Below are positions 32,800 through 47,700 of a stretch of 64,000 nt of DNA, in pieces. Source of the stretch: Hippophae tibetana (taxonomy: Eukaryota > Streptophyta > Magnoliopsida > Rosales > Elaeagnaceae); assembly GCA_037013495.1 (NCBI GenBank), contig CM072810.1:84118449-84182448 (forward strand), given 5' to 3'. The position numbers and the translations under genes were made by a program. Under the pieces are notes generated by a model that was not told the origin of the DNA, ran no database searches, and saw only the letters and a program-made list of their open reading frames with translations. Numbering within the stretch: position 1 is the first letter of the stretch; every line of letters starts with the position of its first letter.

Positions 32800-35700
32800 A
32801 TTTGCCTCCTTTGGGAATTAAGACTTATAAAGGGATGGAAAAAATGATAGAACATGAGGAAAAATAAATAAGTGGAAAACAAAGCTTAAACATTTTCTCA
32901 TGTCAATTTAAAAAAAGAAAGGTAGGGGAAAAATTACTCCAAATTTTAGATCATTATAATTATTATATATTTAAATAGAATTTATTACGTGTTAAAATGC
33001 CAAATTATCAAACATTTGGAAATTGGTTCTTATTTTATATAAGAGATCAATAATTCTAATTTTTAACTCATTTATAACATGAATATTCTTAACTTATTTA
33101 TAAGTTATTATGGATGTGTTGGAATGCACCGTATTTGAAATTAAATTTGGTTATCGCTTTCCACCAAAGAATTTAGTTTCCGAACACGTTCTAAGAGTAA
33201 GAAGAAAAGAAATATGATATGAAATATTATGCTCATCCTCTATAGTAACGTTTCTTGCTACGTACCAAGAAGTTTAAATATAATGTCCAAACCCACCTCC
33301 AGCAATTATCTTTTTCCATTGGGAAGAGAGGTAATAAAACTGTCATGAATTTGGCTGCTTTGGGAATTAAGACTTATAAAGGAATGGAAAAAATGATAGA
33401 ACAAGAGGAAAAATAAATAAGTGGAAAACAAAGCTTAAACATTTTCTCATGTCAATTTAACAAAAGAAAGTAAGGGGGAAAATATACTCCAAATTTTATA
33501 TCATTATAATTATTATATATTTAAATGGAATTTATTACGTCTTAAAATACCAAATTATCAAACTTTTGAAAATTGGTTCGTTATTTTATATAAGAGATCA
33601 ATAATTCTCATTTTTAACTCATTTATAACATTAATATTCTTAACTTATTTATAAGTTATTATGGTTGTGTTGGAATGCAGCGTATTTAAAATTAGATTTG
33701 GTTATCGCTTTCCAACTAGAAATTTAGTTTCCGAACCCGTTCTAAGAGTAAGAAGAAAAAAAATATGATGTGAAATATTATGCTCATCCTCTATAGCAAC
33801 ATTTCTTGCTACGTACCAAGAAATTTAAAAATAATGTCCAAAACCACCTCCAGCAATCACCTTTTTCCAAATGGAAGAGAGGTAATAAAATTCGCATCAA
33901 TTTGCTTGCTTTGGGAATTAAGACTTATAAAGGGATGGAAAAAATTATAGAATATGAGGAAAAATAAATAACTGGAAAACAAAGCTTATACATTTTCTCA
34001 TGTCAATTTAAAAAAACAAAGGTAGGGGAAAAATTACTCCAAATTTTATATCATTATCATTATTATATATTTAAAAAGAATTTATTATGTGTTAAAATGC
34101 CAAATTATCCAACATTTGGAAATTGGTTCATTATTTTATATAAGAGATCAATAATTCTCATTTTTAACTCATTTATAACATCAATATTCTTAACTTATTT
34201 ATAAGTTATAATGGTTGCGTTGGAATGCACCGTATTAAAATTAAATTTAGTTATTGCTTTCTACCTAAGAATTTAGTTTCCGAACCCGTTCTAAGAGTAA
34301 GAAGAAAAGAAATATGATGTGAAATATTATGCTCATCCTCTATAGCAAAGTTTCTTGCTACGTAGTAAGAAGTTTACAAATAATGTCCAAAACCACCTCC
34401 AGCAATCACCTTTTTCCAATGGGAAGAGAGGTAATAAAATTCGCATGAATTTGCTTGCTTTACTAATTAAGACTTATAAAGGAATGGAAAAAATGATAGA
34501 ACATGAGGAAAAATAAATAAGTGGAAAACAAAGCTTAACCATTTTCTCATAACAATTTAAAAAAAGAAAGGTAGGCGAAAAATTACTCCAAATTTTATAT
34601 CATTATAATTATTATATATTTAAATAGAATTTATTACGTGTTAAAATGCCAAATTATCCAATATTTTTAAATTGGTTCATTATTTTATATAAGAGATCAC
34701 TAATTCTCATTTTTAACTCATTTATAACATCAATATTCTTAACTTATTTATAAGTTATTATGGTTGTGTTGGAATGCACCGTATTTAAAATTAAATTTTG
34801 TTATCGCTTTCCAACTAAGAATTTAGTTTCCGAACCCGTTCTAAGAGTAAGAAGAAACGAAATATGATGTGAAATATTATGCTCATCCTCTATAGCAACA
34901 TTTCTTGCTACGTACCAAGAAGTTTAAAAATAATGTCCAAAACCATCTCCAACAATTATCTTTTTCCATTGGGAAGAGAGGTAATGAAATTCGCATTAAT
35001 TTGCGTGGTTTGAGAATTAAGACTTATAAAGGAATGGATAAAATGATAGAGCATGTGGAAAAATAAATAAGTGGAAAACAAAGCTTAAACATTTTCTAAT
35101 GTCAATTTAACTAAAGAATGTATGGGGGGAAAATTACTCCAAATTTTATATCATTATAATTATTATATATTTAAATGGTATTTAGTACGTGTTAAAATAC
35201 CAAATTATCAAACATTTGGAAATTGGTTAATTATTTTATATAATAGATCAATAATTCTCATTTTTAACTCATTTATAACATCAATATTCTTAACTTATTT
35301 ATAAGTTATTATGGTTGTGTTGGAATGCAGCGTATTTAAAATTAAATTTGGTTATCGCTTTCCAACTAGAAATTTAGTTTCCGAACCCGTTCTAAGAGTA
35401 AGAAGAAAAAAAATATGATGTGAAATATTATGCTCATCCTCTATAGCAACATTTCTTGCTACGTACCAAGAAATTTAAAAATAATGTCCAAAACCACCTC
35501 CAGCAATCACCTTTTTCCAAATGGAAGAGAGGTAATAAAATTCGCATCAATTTCCTTGCTTTGGGAATTAAGACTTATAAAGGGATGGAAAAAATGATAG
35601 AATATGAGGAAAAATAAATAACTGGAAAACAAAGCTTAAACATTTTCTCATGTCAATTTAAAAAAACAAAGGTAGGGGAAAAATTACTCCAAATTTTATA

Positions 35701-38700
35701 TCATTATCATTATTATATATTTAAATAGAATGTATTACGTGTTAAAATGCCAAATTATCCAACATTTGGAAATTGGTTCATTATTTTATATAAGAGATCA
35801 ATAATTCTCATTTTTAACTCATTTATAACATCAATATTCTTAACTTATTTATAAGTTATAATGGTTGCGTTGGAATGCACCGTATTGAAATTAAATTTAG
35901 TTATTACTTTCTACCTAAGAATTTAGTTTCCGAACCCGTTCTAAGAGTAAGAAGAAAAGAAATATGATGTGAAATATTATGCTCATCCTCTATAGCAAAG
36001 TTTCTTGCTACGTACTAAGAAGTTTACAAATAATGTCCAAAACCACCTCCAGCAATCACCTTTTTCCAATGGGAAGAGAGGTAATAAAATTCGCATCAAT
36101 TTGCCTGCTTTACTAATTAAGACTTATAAAGGAATGGAAAAAATGATAGAACATGAGGAAAAATAAATAAGTGGAAAACAAAGCTTAACCATTTTCTGAT
36201 GACAATTTAAAAAAAGAAAGGTAGGGGAAAAATTACTCCAAATTTTATATCATTATAATTATTATATATTTAAATAGAATTTATTACGTGTTAAAATGCC
36301 AAATTATCCAATATTTTTAAATTGGTTCATTATTTTATATAAGAGTTCACTAATTCTCATTTTTAACTCATTTATAATATCAATATTCTTAACTTATTTA
36401 TAAGTTATTATGGTTGTGTTGGAATGTACCGTATTTAAAATTAAATTTTGTTATCGCTTTCCAACTAAGAATTTAGTTTCCGAACCCGTTCTAAGAGTAA
36501 GAAGAAACGAAATATGATGTGAAATATTATGCTCATCCTCTATAGCATAATTTCTTGCTACGTACCAAGAAGTTTAAAAATAATGTCCAAAACCACCTCC
36601 AGCAATCACCTTTTTCCAAATGGAAGAGAGGTAATAAAATTCGCATCAATTTGCCTCCTTTGGGAATTAAGACTTATAAAGGGATGGAAAAAATGATAGA
36701 ACATGAGGAAAAATAAATAAGTGGAAAACAAAGCTTAAACATTTTCTCATGTCAATTTAAAAAAAGAAAGGTAGGGGAAAAATTACTCCAAATTTTAGAT
36801 CATTATAATTATTATATATTTAAATAGAATTTATTACGTGTTAAAATGCCAAATTATCAAACATTTGGAAATTGGTTCTTATTTTATATAAGAGATCAAT
36901 AATTCTCATTTTTAACTCATTTATAACATCAATATTCTTAACTTATTTATAAGTTATTATGGATGTGTTGGAATGCACCGTATTTGAAATTAAATTTGGT
37001 TATCGCTTTCCACCAAAGAATTTAGTTTCCGAACACGTTCTAAGAGTAAGAAGAAAAGAAATATGGTATGAAATATTATGCTCATCCTCTATAGTAACGT
37101 TTCTTGCTACGTACCAAGAAGTTTAAATATAATGTCCAAACCCACCTCCAGCAATTATCTTTTTCCATTGGGAAGAGAGGTAATAAAACTGTCATGAATT
37201 TGGCTGCTTTGGGAATTAAGACTTATAAAGGAATGGAAAAAATGATAGAACAAGAGGAAAAATAAATAAGTGGAAAACAAAGCTTAAACATTTTCTCATG
37301 TCAATTTAACAAAAGAAAGTAAGGGGGAAAATATACTCCAAATTTTATATCATTATAATTATTATATATTTAAATGGAATTTATTACGTCTTAAAATACC
37401 AAATTATCAAACTTTTGAAAATTGGTTCGTTATTTTATATAAGAGATCAATAATTCTCATTTTTAACTCATCTATAACATTAATATTCTTAACTTATTTA
37501 TAAGTTATTATGGTTGTGTTGGAATGCACCGTATTTAAAATTAAATTTTGTTATCGCTTTCCAACTAAGAATTTAGTTTCCGAACCCGTTCTAAGAGTAA
37601 GAAGAAACGAAATATGATGTGAAATATTATGCTCATCCTCTATAGCAACATTTCTTGCTACGTCCCAAGAAGTTTAAAAATAATGTCCAAAACCATCTCC
37701 AACAATTATCTTTTTCCATTGGGAAGAGAGGTAATGAAATTCGCATTAATTTGTGTGGTTTGAGAATTAAGACTTATAAAGGAATGGATAAAATGATAGA
37801 GCATGTGGAAAAATAAATAAGTGGAAAACAAAGCTTAAACATTTTCTAATGTCAATTTAACTAAAGAATGTAAGGGGGGAAAATTACTCCAAATTTTATA
37901 TCATTATAATTATTATATATTTAAATGGTATTTAGTACGTGTTAAAATGCCAAATTATCAAACATTTGGAAATTGGTTAATTATTTTATATAATAGATCA
38001 ATAATTCTCATTTTTAACTCATTTATAAAATCAATATTCTTAACTTATTTATAAGTTATTATGGTTGTGTTGGAATGCAGCGTATTTAAAATTAGATTTG
38101 GTTATCGCTTTCCAACTAGAAATTTAGTTTCCGAACCCGTTCTAAGAGTAAGAAGAAAAAAAATATGATGTGAAATATTATGCTCATCCTCTATAGCAAC
38201 ATTTCTTGCTACGTACCAAGAAATTTAAAAATAATGTCCAAAACCACCTCCAGCAATCACCTTTTTCCAAATGGAAGAGAGGTAATAAAATTCGCATCAA
38301 TTTGCTTGCTTTGGGAATTAAGACTTATAAAGGGATGGAAAAAATGATAGAATATGAGGAAAAATAAATAACTGGAAAACAAAGCTTATACATTTTCTCA
38401 TGTCAATTTAAAAAAACAAAGGTAGGGGAAAAATTACTCCAAATTTTATATCATTATCATTATTATATATTTAAATAGAATTTATTACGTGTTAAAATGC
38501 CAAATTATCCAACACTTGGAAATTGGTTCATTATTTTATATAAGAGATCAATAATTCTCATTTTTAACTCATTTATAACATCAATATTCTTAACTTATTT
38601 ATAAGTTATAATGGTTGCGTTGGAATGCACCGTATTGAAATTAAATTTAGTTATTGCTTTCTACCTAAGAATTTAGTTTCCGAACCCGTTCTAAGAGTAA

Positions 38701-41700
38701 GAAGAAAAGAAATATGATGTGAAATATTATGCTCATCCTCTATAGCAAAGTTTCTTGCTACGTACTAAGAAGTTTACAAATAATGTCCAAAACCACCTCC
38801 AGCAATCACCTTTTTCCAATGGGAAGAGAGGTAATAAAATTCGCATGAATTTGCCTGCTTTACTAATTAAGACTTATAAAGGAATGGAAAAAATGATAGA
38901 ACATGAGGAAAAATAAATAAGTGGAAAACAAAGCTTAACCATTTTCTCATAACAATTTAAAAAAAGAAAGGTAGGCGAAAAATTACTCCAAATTTTATAT
39001 CATTATAATTATTATATATTTAAATAGAATTTATTACGTGTTAAAATGCCAAATTATCCAATATTTTTAAATTGGTTCATTATTTTATATAAGAGATCAC
39101 TAATTATCATTTTTAACTCATTTATAACATCAATATTCTTAACTTATTTATAAGTTATTATGGTTGTGTTGGAATGCACCGTATTTAAAATTAAATTTTG
39201 TTATCGCTTTCCAACTAAGAATTTAGTTTCCGAACCCGTTCTAAGAGTAAGAAGAAACGAAATATGATGTGAAATATTATGCTCATCCTCTATAGCAACA
39301 TTTCTTGCTACGTACCAAGAAGTTTAAAAATAATGTCCAAAACCATCTCCAACAATTATCTTTTTCCATTGGGAAGAGAGGTAATGAAATTCGCATTAAT
39401 TTGCGTGGTTTGAGAATTAAGACTTATAAAGGAATGGATAAAATGATAGAGCATGTGGAAAAATAAATAAGTGGAAAACAAAGCTTAAACATTTTCTAAT
39501 GTCAATTTAACTAAAGAATGTATGGGGGGAAAATTACTCCAAATTTTATATCATTATAATTATTATATATTTAAATGGTATTTAGTACGTGTTAAAATAC
39601 CAAATTATCAAACATTTGGAAATTGGTTAATTATTTTATATAATAGATCAATAATTCTCATTTTTAACTCATTTATAACATCAATATTCTTAACTTATTT
39701 ATAAGTTATTATGGTTGTGTTGGAATGCAGCGTATTTAAAATTAAATTTGGTTATCGCTTTCCAACTAGAAATTTAGTTTCCGAACCCGTTCTAAGAGTA
39801 AGAAGAAAAAAAATATGATGTGAAATATTATGCTCATCCTCTATAGCAACATTTCTTGCTACGTACCAAGAAATTTAAAAATAATGTCCAAAACCACCTC
39901 CAGCAATCACCTTTTTCCAATGGGAAGAGAGGTAATAAAATTCGCATGAATTTGCCTGCTTTACTAATTAAGACTTATAAAGGAATGGAAAAAATGATAG
40001 AACATGAGGAAAAATAAATAAGTGGAAAACAAAGCTTAACCATTTTCTCATAACAATTTAAAAAAAGAAAGGTAGGCGAAAAATTACTCCAAATTTTATA
40101 TCATTATAATTATTATATATTTAAATAGAATTTATTACGTGTTAAAATGCCAAATTATCCAATATTTTTAAATTGGTTCATTATTTTATATAAGAGATCA
40201 CTAATTATCATTTTTAACTCATTTATAACATCAATATTCTTAACTTATTTATAAGTTATAATGGTTGCGTTGGAATGCACCGTATTGAAATTAAATTTAG
40301 TTATTACTTTCTACCTAAGAATTTAGTTTCCGAACCCGTTCTAAGAGTAAGAAGAAACGAAATATGATGTGAAATATTATGCTCATCCTCTATAGCAACA
40401 TTTCTTGCTACGTACCAAGAAGTTTAAAAATAATGTCCAAAACCATCTCCAACAATTATCTTTTTCCATTGGGAAGAGAGGTAATGAAATTCGCATTAAT
40501 TTGCGTGGTTTGAGAATTAAGACTTATAAAGGAATGGATAAAATGATAGAGCATGTGGAAAAATAAATAAGTGGAAAACAAAGCTTAAACATTTTCTAAT
40601 GTCAATATAACTAAAGAATGTAAGGGGGTAAAATTACTCCAAATTTTATATCATTATAATTATTATATATTTAAATGGTATTTAGTACGTCTTAAAATAC
40701 CAAATTATCAAACATTTGGAAATTGGTTAATTATTTTATATAATAGATCAATAATTCTCATTTTTAACTCATTTATAAAATCAATATTCTTAACTTATTT
40801 ATAAGTTATTATGGTTGTGTTGGAATGCAGCGTATTTAAAATTAGATTTGGTTATCGCTTTCCAACTAGAAATTTAGTTTCCGAACCCGTTCTAAGAGTA
40901 AGAAGAAAAAAAATATGATGTGAAATATTATGCTCATCCTCTATAGCAACATTTCTTGCTACGTACCAAGAAATTTAAAAATAATGTCCAAAACCACCTC
41001 CAGCAATCACCTTTTTCCAAATGGAAGAGAGGTAATAAAATTCGCATCAATTTGCTTGCTTTGGGAATTAAGACTTATAAAGGGATGGAAAAAATGATAG
41101 AATATGAGGAAAAATAAATAACTGGAAAACAAAGCTTAAACATTTTCTCATGTCAATTTAAAAAAACAAAGGTAGGGGAAAAATTACTCCAAATTTTATA
41201 TCATTATCATTATTATATATTTAAATAGAATGTATTACGTGTTAAAATGCCAAATTATCCAACATTTGGAAATTGGTTCATTATTTTATATAAGAGATCA
41301 ATAATTCTCATTTTTAACTCATTTATAACATCAATATTCTTAACTTATTTATAAGTTATAATGGTTGCGTTGGAATGCACCGTATTGAAATTAAATTTAG
41401 TTATTACTTTCTACCTAAGAATTTAGTTTCCGAACCCGTTCTAAGAGTAAGAAGAAAAGAAATATGATGTGAAATATTATGCTCATCCTCTATAGCAAAG
41501 TTTCTTGCTACGTACTAAGAAGTTTACAAATAATGTCCAAAACCACCTCCAGCAATCACCTTTTTCCAATGGGAAGAGAGGTAATAAAATTCGCATGAAT
41601 TTGCCTGCTTTACTAATTAAGACTTATAAAGGAATGGAAAAAATGATAGAACATGAGGAAAAATAAATAAGTGGAAAACAAAGCTTAAACATTTTCTCAT

Positions 41701-44700
41701 GTCAATTTAAAAAAAGAAAGGTAGGGGAAAAATTACTCCAAATTTTAGATCATTATAATTATTATATATTTAAATAGAATTTATTACGTGTTAAAATGCC
41801 AAATTATCAAACATTTGGAAATTGGTTCTTATTTTATATAAGAGATCAATAATTCTCATTTTTAACTCATTTATAACATCAATATTCTTAACTTATTTAT
41901 AAGTTATTATGGATGTGTTGGAATGCACCGTATTTTAAATTAAATTTGGTTATCGCTTTCCACCAAAGAATTTAGTTTCCGAACACGTTCTAAGAGTAAG
42001 AAGAAAAGAAATATGATATGAAATATTATGCTCATCCTCTATAGTAACGTTTCTTGCTACGTACCAAGAAGTTTAAATATAATGTCCAAACCCACCTCCA
42101 ACAATTATCTTTTTCCATTGGGAAGAGAGGTAATAAAACTGTCATGAATTTGGCTGCTTTGGGAATTAAGACTTATAAAGGAATGGAAAAAATGATAGAA
42201 CAAGAGGAAAAATAAATAAGTGGAAAACAAAGCTTAAACATTTTCTCATGTCAATTTAACAAAAGAAAGTAAGGGGGAAAATATACTCCAAATTTTATAT
42301 CATTATAATTATTATATATTTAAATGGAATTTATTACGTCTTAAAATACCAAATTATCAAACTTTTGAAAATTGGTTCGTTATTTTATATAAGAGATCAA
42401 TAATTCTCATTTTTAACTAATCTATAACATTAATATTCTTAACTTATTTATAAGTTATTATGGTTGTGTTGGAATGCACCGTATTTAAAATTAAATTTTG
42501 TTATCGCTTTCCAACTAAGAATTTAGTTTCCGAACCCGTTCTAAGAGTAAGAAGAAACGAAATATGATGTGAAATATTATGCTCATCCTCTATAGCAACA
42601 TTTCTTGCTACGTCCCAAGAAGTTTAAAAATAATGTCCAAAACCATCTCCAACAATTATCTTTTTCCATTGGGAAGAGAGGTAATGAAATTCGCATTAAT
42701 TTGTGTGGTTTGAGAATTAAGACTTATAAAGGAATGGATAAAATGATAGAGCATGTGGAAAAATAAATAAGTGGAAAACAAAGCTTAAACATTTTCTAAT
42801 GTCAATTTAACTAAAGAATGTAAGGGGGGAAAATTACTCCAAATTTTATATCATTATAATTATTATATATTTAAATGGTATTTAGTACGTGTTAAAATGC
42901 CAAATTATCAAACATTTGGAAATTGGTTAATTATTTTATATAATAGATCAATAATTCTCATTTTTAACTCATTTATAAAATCAATATTCTTAACTTATTT
43001 ATAAGTTATTATGGTTGTGTTGGAATGCAGCGTATTTAAAATTAGATTTGGTTATCGCTTTCCAACTAGAAATTTAGTTTCCGAACCCGTTCTAAGAGTA
43101 AGAAGAAAAAAAATATGATGTGAAATATTATGCTCATCCTCTATAGCAACATTTCTTGCTACGTACCAAGAAATTTAAAAATAATGTCCAAAACCACCTC
43201 CAGCAATCACCTTTTTCCAAATGGAAGAGAGGTAATAAAATTCGCATCAATTTGCTTGCTTTGGGAATTAAGACTTATAAAGGGATGGAAAAAATGATAG
43301 AATATGAGGAAAAATAAATAACTGGAAAACAAAGCTTATACATTTTCTCATGTCAATTTAAAAAAACAAAGGTAGGGGAAAAATTACTCCAAATTTTATA
43401 TCATTATCATTATTATATATTTAAATAGAATTTATTACGTGTTAAAATGCCAAATTATCCAACACTTGGAAATTGGTTCATTATTTTATATAAGAGATCA
43501 ATAATTCTCATTTTTAACTCATTTATAACATCAATATTCTTAACTTATTTATAAGTTATAATGGTTGCGTTGGAATGCACCGTATTGAAATTAAATTTAG
43601 TTATTGCTTTCTACCTAAGAATTTAGTTTCCGAACCCGTTCTAAGAGTAAGAAGAAAAGAAATATGATGTGAAATATTATGCTCATCCTCTATAGCAAAG
43701 TTTCTTGCTACGTACTAAGAAGTTTACAAATAATGTCCAAAACCACCTCCAGCAATCACCTTTTTCCAATGGGAAGAGAGGTAATAAAATTCGCATGAAT
43801 TTGCCTGCTTTACTAATTAAGACTTATAAAGGAATGGAAAAAATGATAGAACATGAGGAAAAATAAATAAGTGGAAAACAAAGCTTAACCATTTTCTCAT
43901 AACAATTTAAAAAAAGAAAGGTAGGCGAAAAATTACTCCAAATTTTATATCATTATAATTATTATATATTTAAATAGAATTTATTACGTGTTAAAATGCC
44001 AAATTATCCAATATTTTTAAATTGGTTCATTATTTTATATAAGAGATCACTAATTCTCATTTTTAACTCATTTATAACATCAATATTCTTAACTTATTTA
44101 TAAGTTATTATGGTTGTGTTGGAATGCACCGTATTTAAAATTAAATTTTGTTATCGCTTTCCAACTAAGAATTTAGTTTCCGAACCCGTTCTAAGAGTAA
44201 GAAGAAACGAAATATGATGTGAAATATTATGCTCATCCTCTATAGCAACATTTCTTGCTACGTACCAAGAAGTTTAAAAATAATGTCCAAAACCATCTCC
44301 AACAATTATCTTTTTCCATTGGGAAGAGAGGTAATGAAATTCGCATTAATTTGCGTGGTTTGAGAATTAAGACTTATAAAGGAATGGATAAAATGATAGA
44401 GCATGTGGAAAAATAAATAAGTGGAAAACAAAGCTTAAACATTTTCTAATGTCAATTTAACTAAAGAATGTATGGGGTGAAAATTACTCCAAATTTTATA
44501 TCATTATAATTATTATATATTTAAATGGTATTTAGTACGTGTTAAAATACCAAATTATCAAACATTTGGAAATTGGTTAATTATTTTATATAATAGATCA
44601 ATAATTCTCATTTTTAACTCATTTATAACATCAATATTCTTAACTTATTTATAAGTTATTATGGTTGTGTTGGAATGCAGCGTATTTAAAATTAAATTTG

Positions 44701-47700
44701 GTTATCGCTTTCCAACTAGAAATTTAGTTTCCGAACCCGTTCTAAGAGTAAGAAGAAAAAAAATATGATGTGAAATATTATGCTCATCCTCTATAGCAAC
44801 ATTTCTTGCTACGTACCAAGAAATTTAAAAATAATGTCCAAAACCACCTCCAGCAATCACCTTTTTCCAAATGGAAGACAGGTAATAAAATTCGCATCAA
44901 TTTCCTTGCTTTGGGAATTAAGACTTATAAAGGGATGGAAAAAATGATAGAATATGAGGAAAAATAAATAACTGGAAAACAAAGCTTAAACATTTTCTCA
45001 TGTCAATTTAAAAAAACAAAGGTAGGGGAAAAATTACTCCAAATTTTATATCATTATCATTATTATATATTTAAATAGAATGTATTACGTGTTAAAATGC
45101 CAAATTATCCAACATTTGGAAATTGGTTCATTATTTTATATAAGAGATCAATAATTCTCATTTTTAACTCATTTATAACATCAATATTCTTAACTTATTT
45201 ATAAGTTATAATGGTTGCGTTGGAATGCACCGTATTGAAATTAAATTTAGTTATTACTTTCTACCTAAGAATTTAGTTTCCGAACCCGTTCTAAGAGTAA
45301 GAAGAAAAGAAATATGATGTGAAATATTATGCTCATCCTCTATAGCAAAGTTTCTTGCTACGTACTAAGAAGTTTACAAATAATGTCCAAAACCACCTCC
45401 AGCAATCACCTTTTTCCAATGGGAAGAGAGGTAATAAAATTCGCATCAATTTTCCTGCTTTACTAATTAAGACTTATAAAGGAATGGAAAAAATGATAGA
45501 ACATGAGGAAAAATAAATAAGTGGAAAACAAAGCTTAACCATTTTCTGATGACAATTTAAAAAAAGAAAGGTAGGCGAAAAATTACTCCAAATTTTATAT
45601 CATTATAATTATTATATATTTAAATAGAATTTATTACGTGTTAAAATGCCAAATTATCCAATATTTTTAAATTGGTTCATTATTTTATATAAGAGATCAC
45701 TAATTCTCATTTTTAACTCATTTATAACATCAATATTCTTAACTTATTTATAAGTTATAATGGTTGCGTTGGAATGCACCGTATTTAAAATTAAATTTTG
45801 TTATCGCTTTCCAACTAAGAATTTAGTTTCCGAATCCGTTCTAAGAGTAAGAAGAAACGAAATATGATGTGAAATATTATGCTCATCCTCTATAGCAACA
45901 TTTCTTGCTACGTACCAAGAAGTTTAAAAATAATGTCCAAAACCATCTCCAACAATTATCTTTTTCCATTGGGAAGAGAGGTAATGAAATTCGCATTAAT
46001 TTGCGTGGTTTGAGAATTAAGACTTATAAAGGAATGGATAAAATGATAGAGCATGTGGAAAAATAAATAAGTGGAAAACAAAGCTTAAACATTTTCTAAT
46101 GTCAATTTAACTAAAGAATGTAAGGGGGGAAAATTACTCCAAATTTTATATCATTATAATTATTATATATTTAAATGGTATTTAGTACGTCTTAAAATAC
46201 CAAATTATCAAACATTTGGAAATTGGTTAATTATTTTATATAATAGATCAATAATTCTCATTTTTAACTCATTTATAAAATCAATATTCTTAACTTATTT
46301 ATAAGTTATTATGGTTGTGTTGGAATGCAGCGTATTTAAAATTAGATTTGGTTATCGCTTTCCAACTAGAAATTTAGTTTCCGAACCCGTTCTAAGAGTA
46401 AGAAGAAAAAAAATATGATGTGAAATATTATGCTCATCCTCTATAGCAACATTTCTTGCTACGTACCAAGAAATTTAAAAATAATGTCCAAAACCACCTC
46501 CAGCAATCACCTTTTTCCAAATGGAAGAGAGGTAATAAAATTCGCATCAATTTGCTTGCTTTGGGAATTAAGACTTATAAAGGGATGGAAAAAATGATAG
46601 AATATGAGGAAAAATAAATAACTGGAAAACAAAGCTTAAACATTTTCTCATGTCAATTTAAAAAAACAAAGGTAGGGGAAAAATTACTCCAAATTTTATA
46701 TCATTATCATTATTATATATTTAAATAGAATGTATTACGTGTTAAAATGCCAAATTATCCAACATTTGGAAATTGGTTCATTATTTTATATAAGAGATCA
46801 ATAATTCTCATTTTTAACTCATTTATAACATCAATATTCTTAACTTATTTATAAGTTATAATGGTTGCGTTGGAATGCACCGTATTGAAATTAAATTTAG
46901 TTATTACTTTCTACCTAAGAATTTAGTTTCCGAACCCGTTCTAAGAGTAAGAAGAAAAGAAATATGATGTGAAATATTATGCTCATCCTCTATAGCAAAG
47001 TTTCTTGCTATGTACTAAGAAGTTTACAAATAATGTCCAAAACCACCTCCAGCAATCACCTTTTTCCAATGGGAAGAGAGGTAATAAAATTCGCATGAAT
47101 TTGCCTGCTTTACTAATTAAGACTTATAAAGGAATGGAAAAAATGATAGAACATGAGGAAAAATAAATAAGTGGAAAACAAAGCTTAAACATTTTCTCAT
47201 GTCAATTTAAAAAAAGAAAGGTAGGGGAAAAATTACTCCAAATTTTAGATCATTATAATTATTATATATTTAAATAGAATTTATTACGTGTTAAAATGCC
47301 AAATTATCAAACATTTGGAAATTGGTTCTTATTTTATATAAGAGATCAATAATTCTCATTTTTAACTCATTTATAACATCAATATTCTTAACTTATTTAT
47401 AAGTTATTATGGATGTGTTGGAATGCACCGTATTTTAAATTAAATTTGGTTATCGCTTTCCACCAAAGAATTTAGTTTCCGAACACGTTCTAAGAGTAAG
47501 AAGAAAAGAAATATGATATGAAATATTATGCTCATCCTCTATAGTAACGTTTCTTGCTACGTACCAAGAAGTTTAAATATAATGTCCAAACCCACCTCCA
47601 GCAATTATCTTTTTCCATTGGGAAGAGAGGTAATAAAACTGTCATGAATTTGGCTGCTTTGGGAATTAAGACTTATAAAGGAATGGAAAAAATGATAGAA

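Noticed and set aside
35122-35304. Identical 60-codon frames here and at 39522 and 49423 as small genes
   Set aside because: They lie at the same place in the same satellite monomer type; identity follows from block duplication, and a single base change (GGGGTGA) breaks the copy at 44472.
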